NCBI RefSeq assembly: GCF_031127815.1
Contig: NZ_JARXHY010000008.1
Location: 124,001-188,000 of the forward strand
Source: Pelagicoccus sp. SDUM812003
GTDB taxonomy: Bacteria > Verrucomicrobiota > Verrucomicrobiia > Opitutales > Opitutaceae
Length of the DNA: 64,000 nucleotides
Direction: 5' to 3'
Under the pieces are notes generated by a model. That model searched no databases. It saw only the letters and a list, made by a program, of their open reading frames with translations, and was not told the DNA's origin. Below, piece by piece: positions 30,631-39,808 of this stretch (positions are counted from its first letter, which is position 1; each line of letters begins with the position of its first letter). Made by a program: the position numbers and the translations under genes.

Positions 30631-33093
30631 ATGTCCGCACCTGAAAACCACCCCGATTTTCCCGCCTCGCCGCCATGGCTTCGTCACCTCTGGTGGGTCG
30701 CCCTGCTCGCCGCCTTGGGCCTGCTCTGGCTCTCCACTCAGCGCGGCATCGAGCGCGTGCAAGCCTTCTCGGACCTGCCTAGCTGGTCCACCGATGCCCC
30801 CGAGCTCGATCCGAGCAGCCTCACCGGTTTCGAAAACGGCCAGCGCCAGCTCATCATCCCCGGCCATCACAACCCGAGCTTCTGGTGGATCACGGAAACC
30901 CAACTGGCCGCTCGCGAGGGAGGCCTGCGCTTCAAGCAGATCGGCTACGACTCCGCCCCGGAGCAGCGTCCCCTCATTCGCACCTCCCCCTATCGCTGGT
31001 ACCTGCTTTCGGTGGGCCGCTTGCATCACCTGCTCACCGGCCAGTCGCTGGGCTACTCCATCGAGCAAGCCAGCCTCTACGCCGACCCGCTTCTGCTGGC
31101 TCTGCTGCTGGTGGGGACCGCCACGCTTTGCGCCCGCTACCTGGGCTCGAGCTCGGCCATCGCGGTTTCCCTGGCGGGCATCTGTCTGTTTCCTTTCAGC
31201 GCCGCCTTCCAAGCGGGCTCGCCCGATCAACACAGCCTCGCCTGGGCCCTTTCGCTGGGCTTCGCCCTCTGCCTTTTCATCGCCGTGCTGCGCCCGGAAA
31301 AATCGCTCCCACTGGTCCTCTCCGCCCTCTTTGGCGGACTGGCCTTTTGGAACGACGCCACCAGCCAAGGTCCTACACTGATCGCGATCCTGACTGGGGC
31401 AGCTCTCTTCGAGCTGACCAGTGGAAACCGCGGCGACTCCGCGGCAACCCCGCCAGTCAACTGGCGGCTCTGGGGGCGCATCGGCAGCGGATTCACCTTG
31501 CTGGCCAGCCTTTTCGCGTTCGCCCCGGAGGGCTTTCCTTTCGATTTGGACGCGGTCCACCCCATTCACGCGGCAGCTTGGTGGGGAGCGGCGGAGCTGC
31601 TGGCAGCTTGCTCGTCCTTTTTCAAAAACGGAAAACCCGCCCTCACTCGCTCCTTCTGGATCCTCGGGGCCTCAGGACTGGCAGCCCTTCTGGCCTGGCC
31701 GCTCTGGGGCGTTATCACGGAAAGCGGCGCCTTGCTGGCCGACGATTTCTACGCCCGCCAGATCGCCAACCACCCTGCGGGCGGCTTGGGGGCCAATCTC
31801 AGCGTCTGGCTCTCCAAGGCCGAACCGAGCGCCCGACTCGCCACCTTGCTGCCTTGCCTACTGATGGGCGTGCTATTCCTGCAGTTTTTCCTCTCCTCCT
31901 CCACGCGGGAAAAACGAGGCCGTCTGCTGCTGGTTTTCATCCCTTTGCTTTTCACTTTCCTGCTCTCCTTCCTTCAGCTGCGCTGGTGGAACCTCTTCGA
32001 TGCCTTCGTCATCGCCGCCCTGGCCCTGCTCTGCGCCCCGCAAAGCTCCTCGCGGCGATCCTTCGTCTGGAAACCGCTGCTGCTATGCCTGCTCGTTGCC
32101 CCGGGGCTGCTGGTCGCCTTGCCCAAACCGTTTCAAAAATCGGAACTGGAAAACCCGAGCCCGGCCATCGCCCAAGCTCTGATCGCCCGCGACTTCTCTC
32201 ATTGGCTTGCCAAGCGGGCCCAGAGCGAGACGGTCACCGTTTTCTCCACTCCCATCTTCTCGGGGGCCATGGGGTACTACGGAGGATTTCGCTCCCTGAC
32301 CTCCGCGGACGAGCGAAACGAAGAGGGTTTCTCCGCCGCGGTCCGCATCGCCGCCGCCGACTCGGAACAGGAGGTCTCCATCTTGCTGGATAGTCGCGAA
32401 GTCACTCACGTGGTGGTCCCGCGTTGGGATTTGATGATGCAAAAGCTGATCCGCCTCGGCTCCGGGCTGGCCGACCACCAAGAGCTGCCCCCGGCGACCT
32501 TCGCCAACGCCCTGTATGCCTGGGACATTCCGGCATGGCTGGCCCCCATGAGTTATGAGATTCCTCAAACCGATGGCCTGAAGGGCTTTTCGCTGCAGGC
32601 CTTCGAGCGCGGTCCGGTCCTCGACGAAGATGAAGCTCTCAGCCGCCTGGCCGATCACTTTGTGGAGCAGCGACAGCTGCCTCTGGCTGAGGAAATTCGA
32701 AAAACCCTGGCCGACTACCCACGCAGCGTGCACGCCCTGGCCGCCACCGCCTACATCGACTACGCTCTGGGGAATACTCAGGCGTTTGCGGAGTCCATGG
32801 AAACGCTCATCCCCTACCTTTCTCGCAGAGCTGCCCGTGACCTGCCGGCAAACCGACACATCACCATCGCCTCGCTACTCTTAAGAGATAAGGAGACCGA
32901 GCTCGCCAAAACCCAGATCGAACGCTGTCTCGAAAACATCGATACAGCTGAAATCAAATCCCTCAGCCCGCTCAACCTCGCCGGCCTCGTCGCCTTGAGC
33001 AAGGCCTTCCAGCTCCCGTTTCCCGACGAAGAGACCAAGGCCCTCGCCCTCGAGTTGCTCAGCCCCGAAGCCCGAGCTCGATTCGAAAACTAG
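30631..33093 (+). CDS. Large STT3/GT-C-like multi-pass membrane protein
   Basis: An 820-residue protein with about 12 hydrophobic helices in the first 490 residues and a soluble C-terminal domain (about 500-820) whose last 180 residues look like helical repeats. The first exoplasmic loop region contains RTSPYRWYLLSVGRLHHLLTG. The segment GSPDQHSLAWALSLG (near 196-210), followed by GGLAFWNDATSQGPTL, recalls the DHH and Trp regions of STT3/AglB-type oligosaccharyltransferases. This is a resemblance, not a proven match; another GT-C glycosyltransferase is equally possible. It is divergent from the FG-GAP gene and precedes the CPBP protease gene by 39 bp. Confidence 0.6.
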   Translation: MSAPENHPDFPASPPWLRHLWWVALLAALGLLWLSTQRGIERVQAFSDLPSWSTDAPELDPSSLTGFENGQRQLIIPGHHNPSFWWITETQLAAREGGLRFKQIGYDSAPEQRPLIRTSPYRWYLLSVGRLHHLLTGQSLGYSIEQASLYADPLLLALLLVGTATLCARYLGSSSAIAVSLAGICLFPFSAAFQAGSPDQHSLAWALSLGFALCLFIAVLRPEKSLPLVLSALFGGLAFWNDATSQGPTLIAILTGAALFELTSGNRGDSAATPPVNWRLWGRIGSGFTLLASLFAFAPEGFPFDLDAVHPIHAAAWWGAAELLAACSSFFKNGKPALTRSFWILGASGLAALLAWPLWGVITESGALLADDFYARQIANHPAGGLGANLSVWLSKAEPSARLATLLPCLLMGVLFLQFFLSSSTREKRGRLLLVFIPLLFTFLLSFLQLRWWNLFDAFVIAALALLCAPQSSSRRSFVWKPLLLCLLVAPGLLVALPKPFQKSELENPSPAIAQALIARDFSHWLAKRAQSETVTVFSTPIFSGAMGYYGGFRSLTSADERNEEGFSAAVRIAAADSEQEVSILLDSREVTHVVVPRWDLMMQKLIRLGSGLADHQELPPATFANALYAWDIPAWLAPMSYEIPQTDGLKGFSLQAFERGPVLDEDEALSRLADHFVEQRQLPLAEEIRKTLADYPRSVHALAATAYIDYALGNTQAFAESMETLIPYLSRRAARDLPANRHITIASLLLRDKETELAKTQIERCLENIDTAEIKSLSPLNLAGLVALSKAFQLPFPDEETKALALELLSPEARARFEN

Positions 33094-33132
33094 CGCGAGC
33101 CCTGGACTTCCCCAAAGAACAAAGCTCCTCAA

Positions 33133-33864
33133 ATGTCCCAACTCTACCGAGCCCCCATCGCTCGCTTGGCGATCCCTTTGATGATCGTCTTCTCCATTCT
33201 CTTCAGCCTCGCCCGGGGCTTCGGCATGAACGGGCCGGGCTACCTGCGTCCCATCTTGCCGCTCAGTTTTATAATCATGATGGCTCTACCTTGGGTCCTG
33301 CTAGGCCCGGAGGGACGGCGGCGTTGCGGCCTGCGTGGCAGCGAAAAGAAGAGCCACTACCTGAGCGCGCTTTTGTTTGGCGGCTTAGCGGCTTTTTTGT
33401 GCGGAGTTTTTGGATACGCTCTCTTTGGTATCGGAACGAATAACTGGTACGTCACCATCGCCAACAGCTATCGCGGCATGGTGGATACCAGCGGCTTTTC
33501 CCTGCTGCAGCTGCACCTGATGTTCACCTTGCCCGCCATTTTCTTTAGCCCGCTGGGCGAGGAGATCTTCTTTCGCGGCGTGCTGCAGACCACCTTGGAA
33601 GAAAAGATGAGCGATTCCCTTAGCACCGCCATCGAGTGCGTATTCTTCGGATTGATACATCTATTTCACCACGGTCTGACATATTCCGGCGGCCAGTTCT
33701 CCCTGCTCCCGCTCTCTGGCGCCCTTTGGGTCCTGCTAATGGCTGGGGTGGCGTTTCTCTTCGCGTACCTGCGAAAACGAAGCGGCAGCATCCTGCCTGC
33801 AATCGCGGGGCACGCCGCTTTCAATCTATGCATGAACACCTTCATTTTCGCAGTTCTTTGGTAG
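33133..33864 (+). CDS. CPBP-family intramembrane metalloprotease
   Basis: A 243-residue multi-pass membrane protein of the CAAX-protease/bacteriocin-processing family (Abi). The active-site motifs are present: EEIFFRG (Glu143-Glu144 and Arg148), FFGLIHLFHH (His176), and GHAAFNLCMN (His227, Asn231). The family includes Rce1-type glutamate intramembrane proteases and bacteriocin self-immunity proteins; no bacteriocin gene is nearby, so the substrate is unknown. It lies 39 bp after the STT3-like gene, in the same direction. Confidence 0.88.
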   Translation: MSQLYRAPIARLAIPLMIVFSILFSLARGFGMNGPGYLRPILPLSFIIMMALPWVLLGPEGRRRCGLRGSEKKSHYLSALLFGGLAAFLCGVFGYALFGIGTNNWYVTIANSYRGMVDTSGFSLLQLHLMFTLPAIFFSPLGEEIFFRGVLQTTLEEKMSDSLSTAIECVFFGLIHLFHHGLTYSGGQFSLLPLSGALWVLLMAGVAFLFAYLRKRSGSILPAIAGHAAFNLCMNTFIFAVLW

Positions 33865-33890
33865 CGAAGCTTGCTGCGATCTCGACAGGC

Positions 33891-33919
33891 CACGCCACGC
33901 AATCAAACTGCGTGGCGTG
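33891..33919 (+). promoter_or_regulatory. Perfect 11-bp hairpin over the ModF-like start codon
   Basis: CACGCCACGCA (33891-33901) pairs perfectly with TGCGTGGCGTG (33909-33919) around the loop ATCAAAC. The assigned GTG start (33917-33919) is the last codon of the stem. The structure could sequester translation initiation or end the upstream transcript, though there is no T-tract. Confidence 0.55.
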
Positions 33920-35353
33920 ACCCTGCGCGACATCAGATACGGACCGCTGCTTGTCGATTCGCTCGATATTGCGCTCGATCAGCCAAGCTGCATCCTCGGG
34001 CCGAACGCATCCGGGAAGTCTCTGTTGGCGGAACTGATCGCAGCGGAGCGAGAACCTGAAAGCGGTTCCATCCTCGATCGGCCACCGCGCGTCCGGCTGC
34101 TTTCCTTCGAATCCCTGCAAAGAGATTTCGAAGCCGAGCTGGCCAACGACGATACCGACTTCCTCGATCGCATCGACTATGGAACCACCGGTCGCGAATT
34201 GCTGCTCGAAAGCGGAGCCGCGGAAGAGACGATAGAGCGAGCCGCCAAGCAGTTCGGCCTGGTCGAGCTGCTCGAGCGCGGCTGCCGACAGTTTTCCAGT
34301 GGCGAATTGCGGCGGATCACGCTGCTCAAGGCGATTCTCGCCGAACCGGACCTGCTGATCCTCGACGAGCCTTTCGAGAGCCTTGACGCGGAAAGTCGCC
34401 AAACGCTGGATGGGTTTCTCAAGAATCTCAGCCTATCCGGGCAGGCCCTGCTGCTCTTCGTAAACGCCCTATCGGAAGTGCCTTCGTGGATCAGCCGCCT
34501 CGCAGTTTTACAGGCTGGTCGCATCGTGGCGACGGGAGACTCCAAGCCCTTGCTGGCAAGCTCGGACATCCGCAAGCTGTTTTCAGAAAACGAAACCGCG
34601 ACCGCTGCTCCAGAGGATGGGACGCCGAGCCGCGACATCCCACCGATCCTCGTCAGCCTGCGAAACGGTCGCGTCGCCTATTCAGACACCGTTCAATTCG
34701 AAGGACTCGACTGGACGCTGCGCCAAGGCGAGCACACGCTGATCACCGGTCCGAACGGCTGCGGAAAGTCCACCTTGCTCTCCCTGGTCACAGGCGATCA
34801 TCCCCAATGCTACGTCAACGACCTCACCGTTTTCGGGCACCGAAGGGGCAGCGGCGAGAGCATCTGGGACATCAAGCGGCACATCGGCATCGTCTCGCCC
34901 GCCCTGCATCGCGACTACCGAGTCAGCGCCAGCGTCAGGACGGTGGTTCTCTCCGGCTACTTCGACAGCATCGGCCTGTACCAGCAACCCAGCTCGAGAC
35001 AGCTTTCCTTGACGGAACAATGGCTGCGTTTCTTCGATCTGGCCGCATTTGCCGCTAAGCCGTTTCGCAACCTATCGTTCGGGCAGCAACGCCTCGCCCT
35101 CATCGCCCGAGCCTTGGCGAAAGCCCCGCCGCTGCTGATTCTGGACGAACCCACGCTAGGCTTGGACGCTCGCAACCGCAGCCACACCCTACGCTGCCTG
35201 GAGCGGCTGGCAGAGCTGAAGCAGACCACTTTGCTCTTCGTCAGCCACCGGGAGGACGAGCGGCTCTCGCTCTTCCGCCAACACCTGCGCTTCCATCCCG
35301 ACGCGAGCGGGAGAAGCCGCTATCTGGTCCGTCAGGCAAAGCCTCCGGCTTGA
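33917..35353 (+). CDS. ModF-like ATP-binding protein with two ABC domains
   Basis: A 478-residue protein with two ABC ATPase domains and no membrane segment. Domain 1 has Walker A GPNASGKS, signature FSSGELRR and Walker B LLILDEPFESLD. Domain 2 has Walker A GPNGCGKS, signature LSFGQQRL and Walker B LLILDEPTLGLD. The arrangement matches ModF/PhrA-type proteins, linked in E. coli to molybdate or photorepair, role unresolved. The GTG at 33917 is the first usual start codon, but in-frame codons just before it read IKLRGV, like the start of an ABC domain, so the true start may be upstream (for example a CTG at 33908). No modABC genes are nearby. Confidence 0.8.
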   Translation: MTLRDIRYGPLLVDSLDIALDQPSCILGPNASGKSLLAELIAAEREPESGSILDRPPRVRLLSFESLQRDFEAELANDDTDFLDRIDYGTTGRELLLESGAAEETIERAAKQFGLVELLERGCRQFSSGELRRITLLKAILAEPDLLILDEPFESLDAESRQTLDGFLKNLSLSGQALLLFVNALSEVPSWISRLAVLQAGRIVATGDSKPLLASSDIRKLFSENETATAAPEDGTPSRDIPPILVSLRNGRVAYSDTVQFEGLDWTLRQGEHTLITGPNGCGKSTLLSLVTGDHPQCYVNDLTVFGHRRGSGESIWDIKRHIGIVSPALHRDYRVSASVRTVVLSGYFDSIGLYQQPSSRQLSLTEQWLRFFDLAAFAAKPFRNLSFGQQRLALIARALAKAPPLLILDEPTLGLDARNRSHTLRCLERLAELKQTTLLFVSHREDERLSLFRQHLRFHPDASGRSRYLVRQAKPPA

Positions 35354-35486
35354 ACGTCACCCTAGCGTCTCCCTTTACTGAAAAACATCTGCCTGCTTAA
35401 TTCCCGCACACAACTCGCTTAACCGTAAGATTCCTCGATTTTTTTCATTTTCATTTGTCCGCTTCCCTCCATCCTCGCCGCCAACC

Positions 35487-36284
35487 ATGACCATGCAGTT
35501 CTCCATCCTAGGCAGCTCAAGTTCCGGCAACGCCGGCTTGCTCGTCACGGAAAACTGCAAGGTGCTGGTCGACGCGGGCTTCAGCTGCCGACGCCTATGC
35601 GGCATGCTGGAAGAACGCGACGTTCGCCCCGAGGAGATCGACGCCATCTTCGTCACTCACGAGCATCACGACCACATCGCGGGCATCTCCACTTTCGCCA
35701 AGAAATTTGGCCCGAAAGTCTTCGCCAATCCGCTCACTGCCAAAGCCATCCAACCAAAGCTCAAATGCCGTCCCGAATGGATGCTCTTCCAGACGGGATC
35801 CCAGTTCGAATACCGCGACCTGACAATTGAGAGCTTTTCCATCCCACACGACGCCCACGATCCAGTAGGACTGAAATTCACTACTGGCCGGGGCGACGAT
35901 CTGTTTTCGCCCATAAAGCGAATGGCTTGGGTGACGGACCTCGGCTTCGCGCCGCAGACCATCGCCCAGCGCATCCAGGATGTTGATACCCTAGTGGTAG
36001 AGTCAAACTACGACCCGCAGATGCTGGAGGACGACCCAAGACGACCTTGGGCCCTCAAGCAACGCATCAGCGGGCGTCACGGACACCTGTCCAACTCCGC
36101 CGCAAAGGATCTGCTCGCCTCCATCTCCCAACCGAGGTGGAGCCGCGTTTTCCTGGCGCATCTGAGCAGTGATTGTAACAGCGTTGAAGCGGTCGACAAC
36201 ACATTCGCGGACCTCCGCGGATCGGTCCCTTTCGCTATAGAAACGATCCTCTCGGGTCACGGGTCCGCTTTGGCCGCCGTGTAG
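35487..36284 (+). CDS. MBL-fold metallohydrolase, WalJ/YycJ-like
   Basis: A 265-residue beta-lactamase-fold hydrolase. The metal-binding motif THEHHDHIAG is near residues 57-66, and the N-terminal SILGSSSSGNAGLLVTENC block is typical of the YycJ/WalJ branch. Downstream metal ligands sit in WVTDLG, VVESNYD, SGRHGHLSN and LAHLSSDCN. Members are thought to act in DNA repair or cell-wall regulation. It stands alone between the ModF-like gene and pyk. Confidence 0.88.
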   Translation: MTMQFSILGSSSSGNAGLLVTENCKVLVDAGFSCRRLCGMLEERDVRPEEIDAIFVTHEHHDHIAGISTFAKKFGPKVFANPLTAKAIQPKLKCRPEWMLFQTGSQFEYRDLTIESFSIPHDAHDPVGLKFTTGRGDDLFSPIKRMAWVTDLGFAPQTIAQRIQDVDTLVVESNYDPQMLEDDPRRPWALKQRISGRHGHLSNSAAKDLLASISQPRWSRVFLAHLSSDCNSVEAVDNTFADLRGSVPFAIETILSGHGSALAAV

Positions 36285-36418
36285 CGGCTCGGCGGGCGCA
36301 ATCCATGCTCACCATGAGCAAGGTTAACCTAAACGCTACGGCCCATCGCTTGCCAAACGGCGCGGCGAGTCGCAGCCTTCCACCTACAGAACCCATCTCC
36401 TCCTAAACGAATACGCGC

Positions 36419-37879
36419 ATGTTTCTGGATTCACACCGCATTCCACGTCGCACGAAAATCATCTTCACTATCGGTCCCGCGACCGATAGCGAAGAAATGC
36501 TCAAGAAACTCATCGGCGAGCATTGCGTCGACATCTGTCGCATCAACATGGCCCACGCCGACCACGACTACGTCCGCACCGTAGTGCGCCGCATCCGCAA
36601 GATCGGCGACAAGATCGATCGACACATCCCGATCATGATGGACGTAAAGGGGCCTGAGATCCGCACCGGCGACGTCGAGACCCCCATCGAGCTCAAGCCA
36701 GGCGAGATCTTCGACTTCACGGTCAAGCCCGGCAACGCGCCAGGCGAGAGCGGAGGCGAGGAAATTCGCTCCGTAGACGTGAACTACGCCAACCTGGTCA
36801 ACGACATCGACGTGGGCTCCATCGTCCTGGTGGACAACGGCCTGATCCGCCTCGAGGTGCTCGAGAAGCAGGAGGCCCGCATTCGTTGCAAGGTCACCAT
36901 CCCGGGCGAGCTCACCAGCCGCCGCCACATCAACCTGCCGGGCGTGAAGGTCAACCTGCCGGCCCTCACCGACAAGGACCGCGGCGACGTCGACGTGGGC
37001 ATCGAAGAGGGCGTGGACTTCTACGCGCTTTCCTTCGTTCGCGAAGCCGCGGACTTGGAAATCCTGCGCGACTATCTCGATGAAAACGACGGCCACAAGG
37101 CCCGCATCATCGCCAAGATCGAAGACCAGTCCGCCATCACCAACCTCTACTCCATCATCCAGGAGTGCGACGGCCTCATGGTCGCTCGTGGCGACCTCGG
37201 CATCGAATGCCCCTTCGAGACCCTGCCCACCATCCAGCGCAAGGCGGTCAAGTCCTGCCTCACCCTCGGCAAGCCGGTCATCATCGCCACTCACATGCTG
37301 GAGTCCATGATCAACAGCCCCATGCCGACCCGCGCCGAAGTATCGGACGTGGCGAACGCGGTGCTGGAAGAAGCGGACTGCGTGATGCTTTCCGGCGAAA
37401 CCACCATCGGCAAGTACCCGGAACAGTGCGTGGAGGCCATCAGCAAGATCGCCCGCGAGGTCGACCACAACGGACAGAAAACCGGTTTCGCCCACCACCT
37501 CACCCTCAACTCCGACAAAGCCAAGATCCAGCACTCCGCGGTGGTCATGGCCAACGAGCTGAGCGCCGTGGCCATCATCTGCTTCACCCGCAGCGGCGCC
37601 ATGGCGCGCGGCGTCTCCGCCCTGCGCCCGCTTCGCTCGCCTATCTTCGCCTTCTCGAACTCGGAAGACACCATCAAGCACCTCCGCCTCCATCACGGCG
37701 TCGTGCCCTTCCAGATGGTCTTCTGCACCGAGCCGGAAGCCACCGTCACTCGAGCCATCAAGACCCTGCTCAAGAAGGACTACCTGCGCCCCGGCGACAA
37801 GGTGGTCATGGTCTCCGACATCCTGGCCGCGGATCGCGTCATCGACAGCATCCAGCTGCGCACGGTGAGCGACATGTAG
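36419..37879 (+). CDS. pyk: Pyruvate kinase
   Basis: Converts phosphoenolpyruvate and ADP to pyruvate and ATP in glycolysis. The 486-residue protein begins with TKIIFTIGPATDSEEML and CRINMAHADH and has MMDVKGPEIRTG near residue 78. The catalytic-Lys region IIAKIEDQSAI, LMVARGDLGIE, and the PKPVI-type THMLESMINSPMPTRAEVSDVANAV segment follow. SGETTIGKYP leads to the C-terminal allosteric domain. A strong terminator lies about 40 bp after the stop. Confidence 0.97.
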   Translation: MFLDSHRIPRRTKIIFTIGPATDSEEMLKKLIGEHCVDICRINMAHADHDYVRTVVRRIRKIGDKIDRHIPIMMDVKGPEIRTGDVETPIELKPGEIFDFTVKPGNAPGESGGEEIRSVDVNYANLVNDIDVGSIVLVDNGLIRLEVLEKQEARIRCKVTIPGELTSRRHINLPGVKVNLPALTDKDRGDVDVGIEEGVDFYALSFVREAADLEILRDYLDENDGHKARIIAKIEDQSAITNLYSIIQECDGLMVARGDLGIECPFETLPTIQRKAVKSCLTLGKPVIIATHMLESMINSPMPTRAEVSDVANAVLEEADCVMLSGETTIGKYPEQCVEAISKIAREVDHNGQKTGFAHHLTLNSDKAKIQHSAVVMANELSAVAIICFTRSGAMARGVSALRPLRSPIFAFSNSEDTIKHLRLHHGVVPFQMVFCTEPEATVTRAIKTLLKKDYLRPGDKVVMVSDILAADRVIDSIQLRTVSDM

Positions 37880-37920
37880 GAACGCGACTGCTAGGCCGTT
37901 CGAATAACGCCTTTAGCGCG

Positions 37921-37950
37921 AAGGGGACTCCATATCGGAGTCCCCTTTTT
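37921..37950 (+). terminator. Rho-independent terminator of pyk
   Basis: AAGGGGACTCC (37921-37931) pairs perfectly with GGAGTCCCCTT (37937-37947) around ATATC and runs into five T residues. A clear intrinsic terminator. Confidence 0.9.
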
Positions 37951-38151
37951 CATGGGCGAACGCCTCAATCCCACGCCGAGTGTCGAGGAAGGCCAATACC
38001 TCACGCATCGCTCCACCTACTGATATGCATTACGTTTATTAATAAGACATTGCGAAACCAAGCCAGGTCGGGGACGTTTTTAGAAAAAAGCCCTCGATTT
38101 GCAGGTCCGGTCTAAAGGGCGGCACCTCGCATTCCGTAGTGGGGAGGCGGC

Positions 38152-39717
38152 ATGAACCTTCTAAAATCAGTAAAAAGCGCCGCGAAATTCACCATCCCCA
38201 CGCTGACCATGACCGCCGTTGCCGCGGTCATCGGCATTTTGGGCATCCGATCCCACAGCGAGAGCAACGCTGGGCTGAAGCGCGTGTACAACGACCGCGT
38301 GGTCCCGCTCAAGCAGTTGAAAACGATCTCCGACGATTATGCGGTCTTCGTCATCGACGCGGCCAACAAAGCCAACTGCGGGATCTACACCGCCGAACAG
38401 GCCCTCGCGGATCTTCAACGAGCCGAAGCCCGCATCGACGAAACCTGGGACGCCTACCTTTCGACCGAAATGACAGAGAAGGAAAAACGGCTGGTCGCCG
38501 AAACGAAGCAGCTCTTCGCCCCTGCGGACCGCGCCATGGACCGGTTTCAGGACTTTCTGGCATCGCGCTCCGGATCGGTGAAGGGCCAGCTCGATCAGTT
38601 CGACGGTCCGCTCTACGCCATCATCGACCCGGTCACGACCAAGATCACCGAGCTGGTCGATCTCCAGCTCGCGGAAGCGGAACGCGAATACCAGATTTCC
38701 TTCGAGCACTACCAGCAAAGCAAACACCTCGCGATCTGGCTGCTCGCCGTCGGCTCGGCCGCCGGCCTTGGGCTTACCTTCTGGGTCACCCGTTCGACCG
38801 TGACGCTTATCTCTGGCGTTCAGCGTGTCTCCACCGAATTGATGTCTGCGGCTCAGGGAAGCAGCTCAGCTGCCCAGCAGGTGTCATCGACAAGTCAAGA
38901 GGTCGCCAACAACACCAGCGAGCAGGCTGCTTCCTTGGAGGAAACGTCCGCCTCGATCCAGCAGATTTCACAAATGACCGCCCAAAACGGCAAGCGAGCA
39001 GCCGACACCAGCGTCTTGGCCAAACAGGTCGGGGACGTCGCTCAGAAAGGGGCCACCGACATGAAAGGCATGATCGACGCCATGAACGAGATCAAGAGCT
39101 CCAGCTCCGATATCTCTACCATCATCAAAACCATCGACGAGATCGCCTTCCAAACCAATATTCTCGCCCTCAATGCCGCTGTGGAAGCCGCTCGGGCGGG
39201 AGAGCACGGGGCGGGTTTCTCGGTCGTGGCGGAGGAAGTGCGCAACCTCGCCGGCCGCAGCGCCAAAGCGGCCCAGGAAACCGCCCAGCGCATCGAATCG
39301 TCGATCCGCAGCACCACCATCGGTGTGGAACGCAGCCAGCAGGTCGCCGAAAGCCTCGACGAAATTCTGGAAAAGGTGCATGGACTCACCGACCTGGCGG
39401 CCGAAGTGGCAGAGGCGACCGACTCGCAAACCTCGGGTATCAGCCAGGTCACCCACGCGATCAGCCAGATGGAAAAGGTCACCCAATCCAACGCGGCCAG
39501 CGCCGAGCAATGCGCCAGCTCTGCGGAGGAGTTGACCGCCCAGGCCGCCATGGTCCGGGATTCCGTCAGGGAACTGCTCACCATCGTCAATATCGACCGA
39601 GCCGCCTCAGAGACAGGCGCCGCCAGGCCGCCAGCCCGCAACGCCTCGCCGCGCCCAGAGCTGGTTCCCGCATTCGCTGAAGAGAGCGAGGGCTTTATGG
39701 ACTTTTCACGCTCCTAG
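38152..39717 (+). CDS. Methyl-accepting chemotaxis protein with four-helix-bundle sensor, no HAMP
   Basis: A 521-residue chemoreceptor. TM1 spans about residues 12-31. A periplasmic domain (about 35-195) is rich in helix and matches the 4HB_MCP pattern, including [16 protein letters not shown]2 is at about 197-217. Unlike most receptors, TM2 runs almost directly into the signalling coiled coil ([19 protein letters not shown]) with no HAMP. The tip is [20 protein letters not shown]. The Ala/Pro-rich C-terminus has no CheR-docking motif. It is downstream of the pyk terminator and converges on the GT-C gene. Confidence 0.92.
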   Translation: MNLLKSVKSAAKFTIPTLTMTAVAAVIGILGIRSHSESNAGLKRVYNDRVVPLKQLKTISDDYAVFVIDAANKANCGIYTAEQALADLQRAEARIDETWDAYLSTEMTEKEKRLVAETKQLFAPADRAMDRFQDFLASRSGSVKGQLDQFDGPLYAIIDPVTTKITELVDLQLAEAEREYQISFEHYQQSKHLAIWLLAVGSAAGLGLTFWVTRSTVTLISGVQRVSTELMSAAQGSSSAAQQVSSTSQEVANNTSEQAASLEETSASIQQISQMTAQNGKRAADTSVLAKQVGDVAQKGATDMKGMIDAMNEIKSSSSDISTIIKTIDEIAFQTNILALNAAVEAARAGEHGAGFSVVAEEVRNLAGRSAKAAQETAQRIESSIRSTTIGVERSQQVAESLDEILEKVHGLTDLAAEVAEATDSQTSGISQVTHAISQMEKVTQSNAASAEQCASSAEELTAQAAMVRDSVRELLTIVNIDRAASETGAARPPARNASPRPELVPAFAEESEGFMDFSRS

Positions 39718-39742
39718 TCGGCTTAGCATCCCATTGCCGAGC

Positions 39743-39770
39743 GGGGGGCTGCCTAGCCTGCCCCCCCTCT
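39743..39770. terminator. Hairpin between convergent chemoreceptor and GT-C genes
   Basis: GGGGGGC (39743-39749) pairs with GCCCCCC (39760-39766) across a 10-base loop. No T-tract on the plus strand; may serve as a shared barrier between convergent genes. Confidence 0.4.
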
Positions 39771-39808
39771 CCCAATAAGGGCTCGAGTCCGAGCTTCACG
39801 GAGCCCGA

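Noticed and set aside
36431-37696. A 421-codon open frame opposite pyruvate kinase
   Set aside because: Same GC-bias artefact: the translation is low-complexity and pyk covers the same bases with all its motifs.
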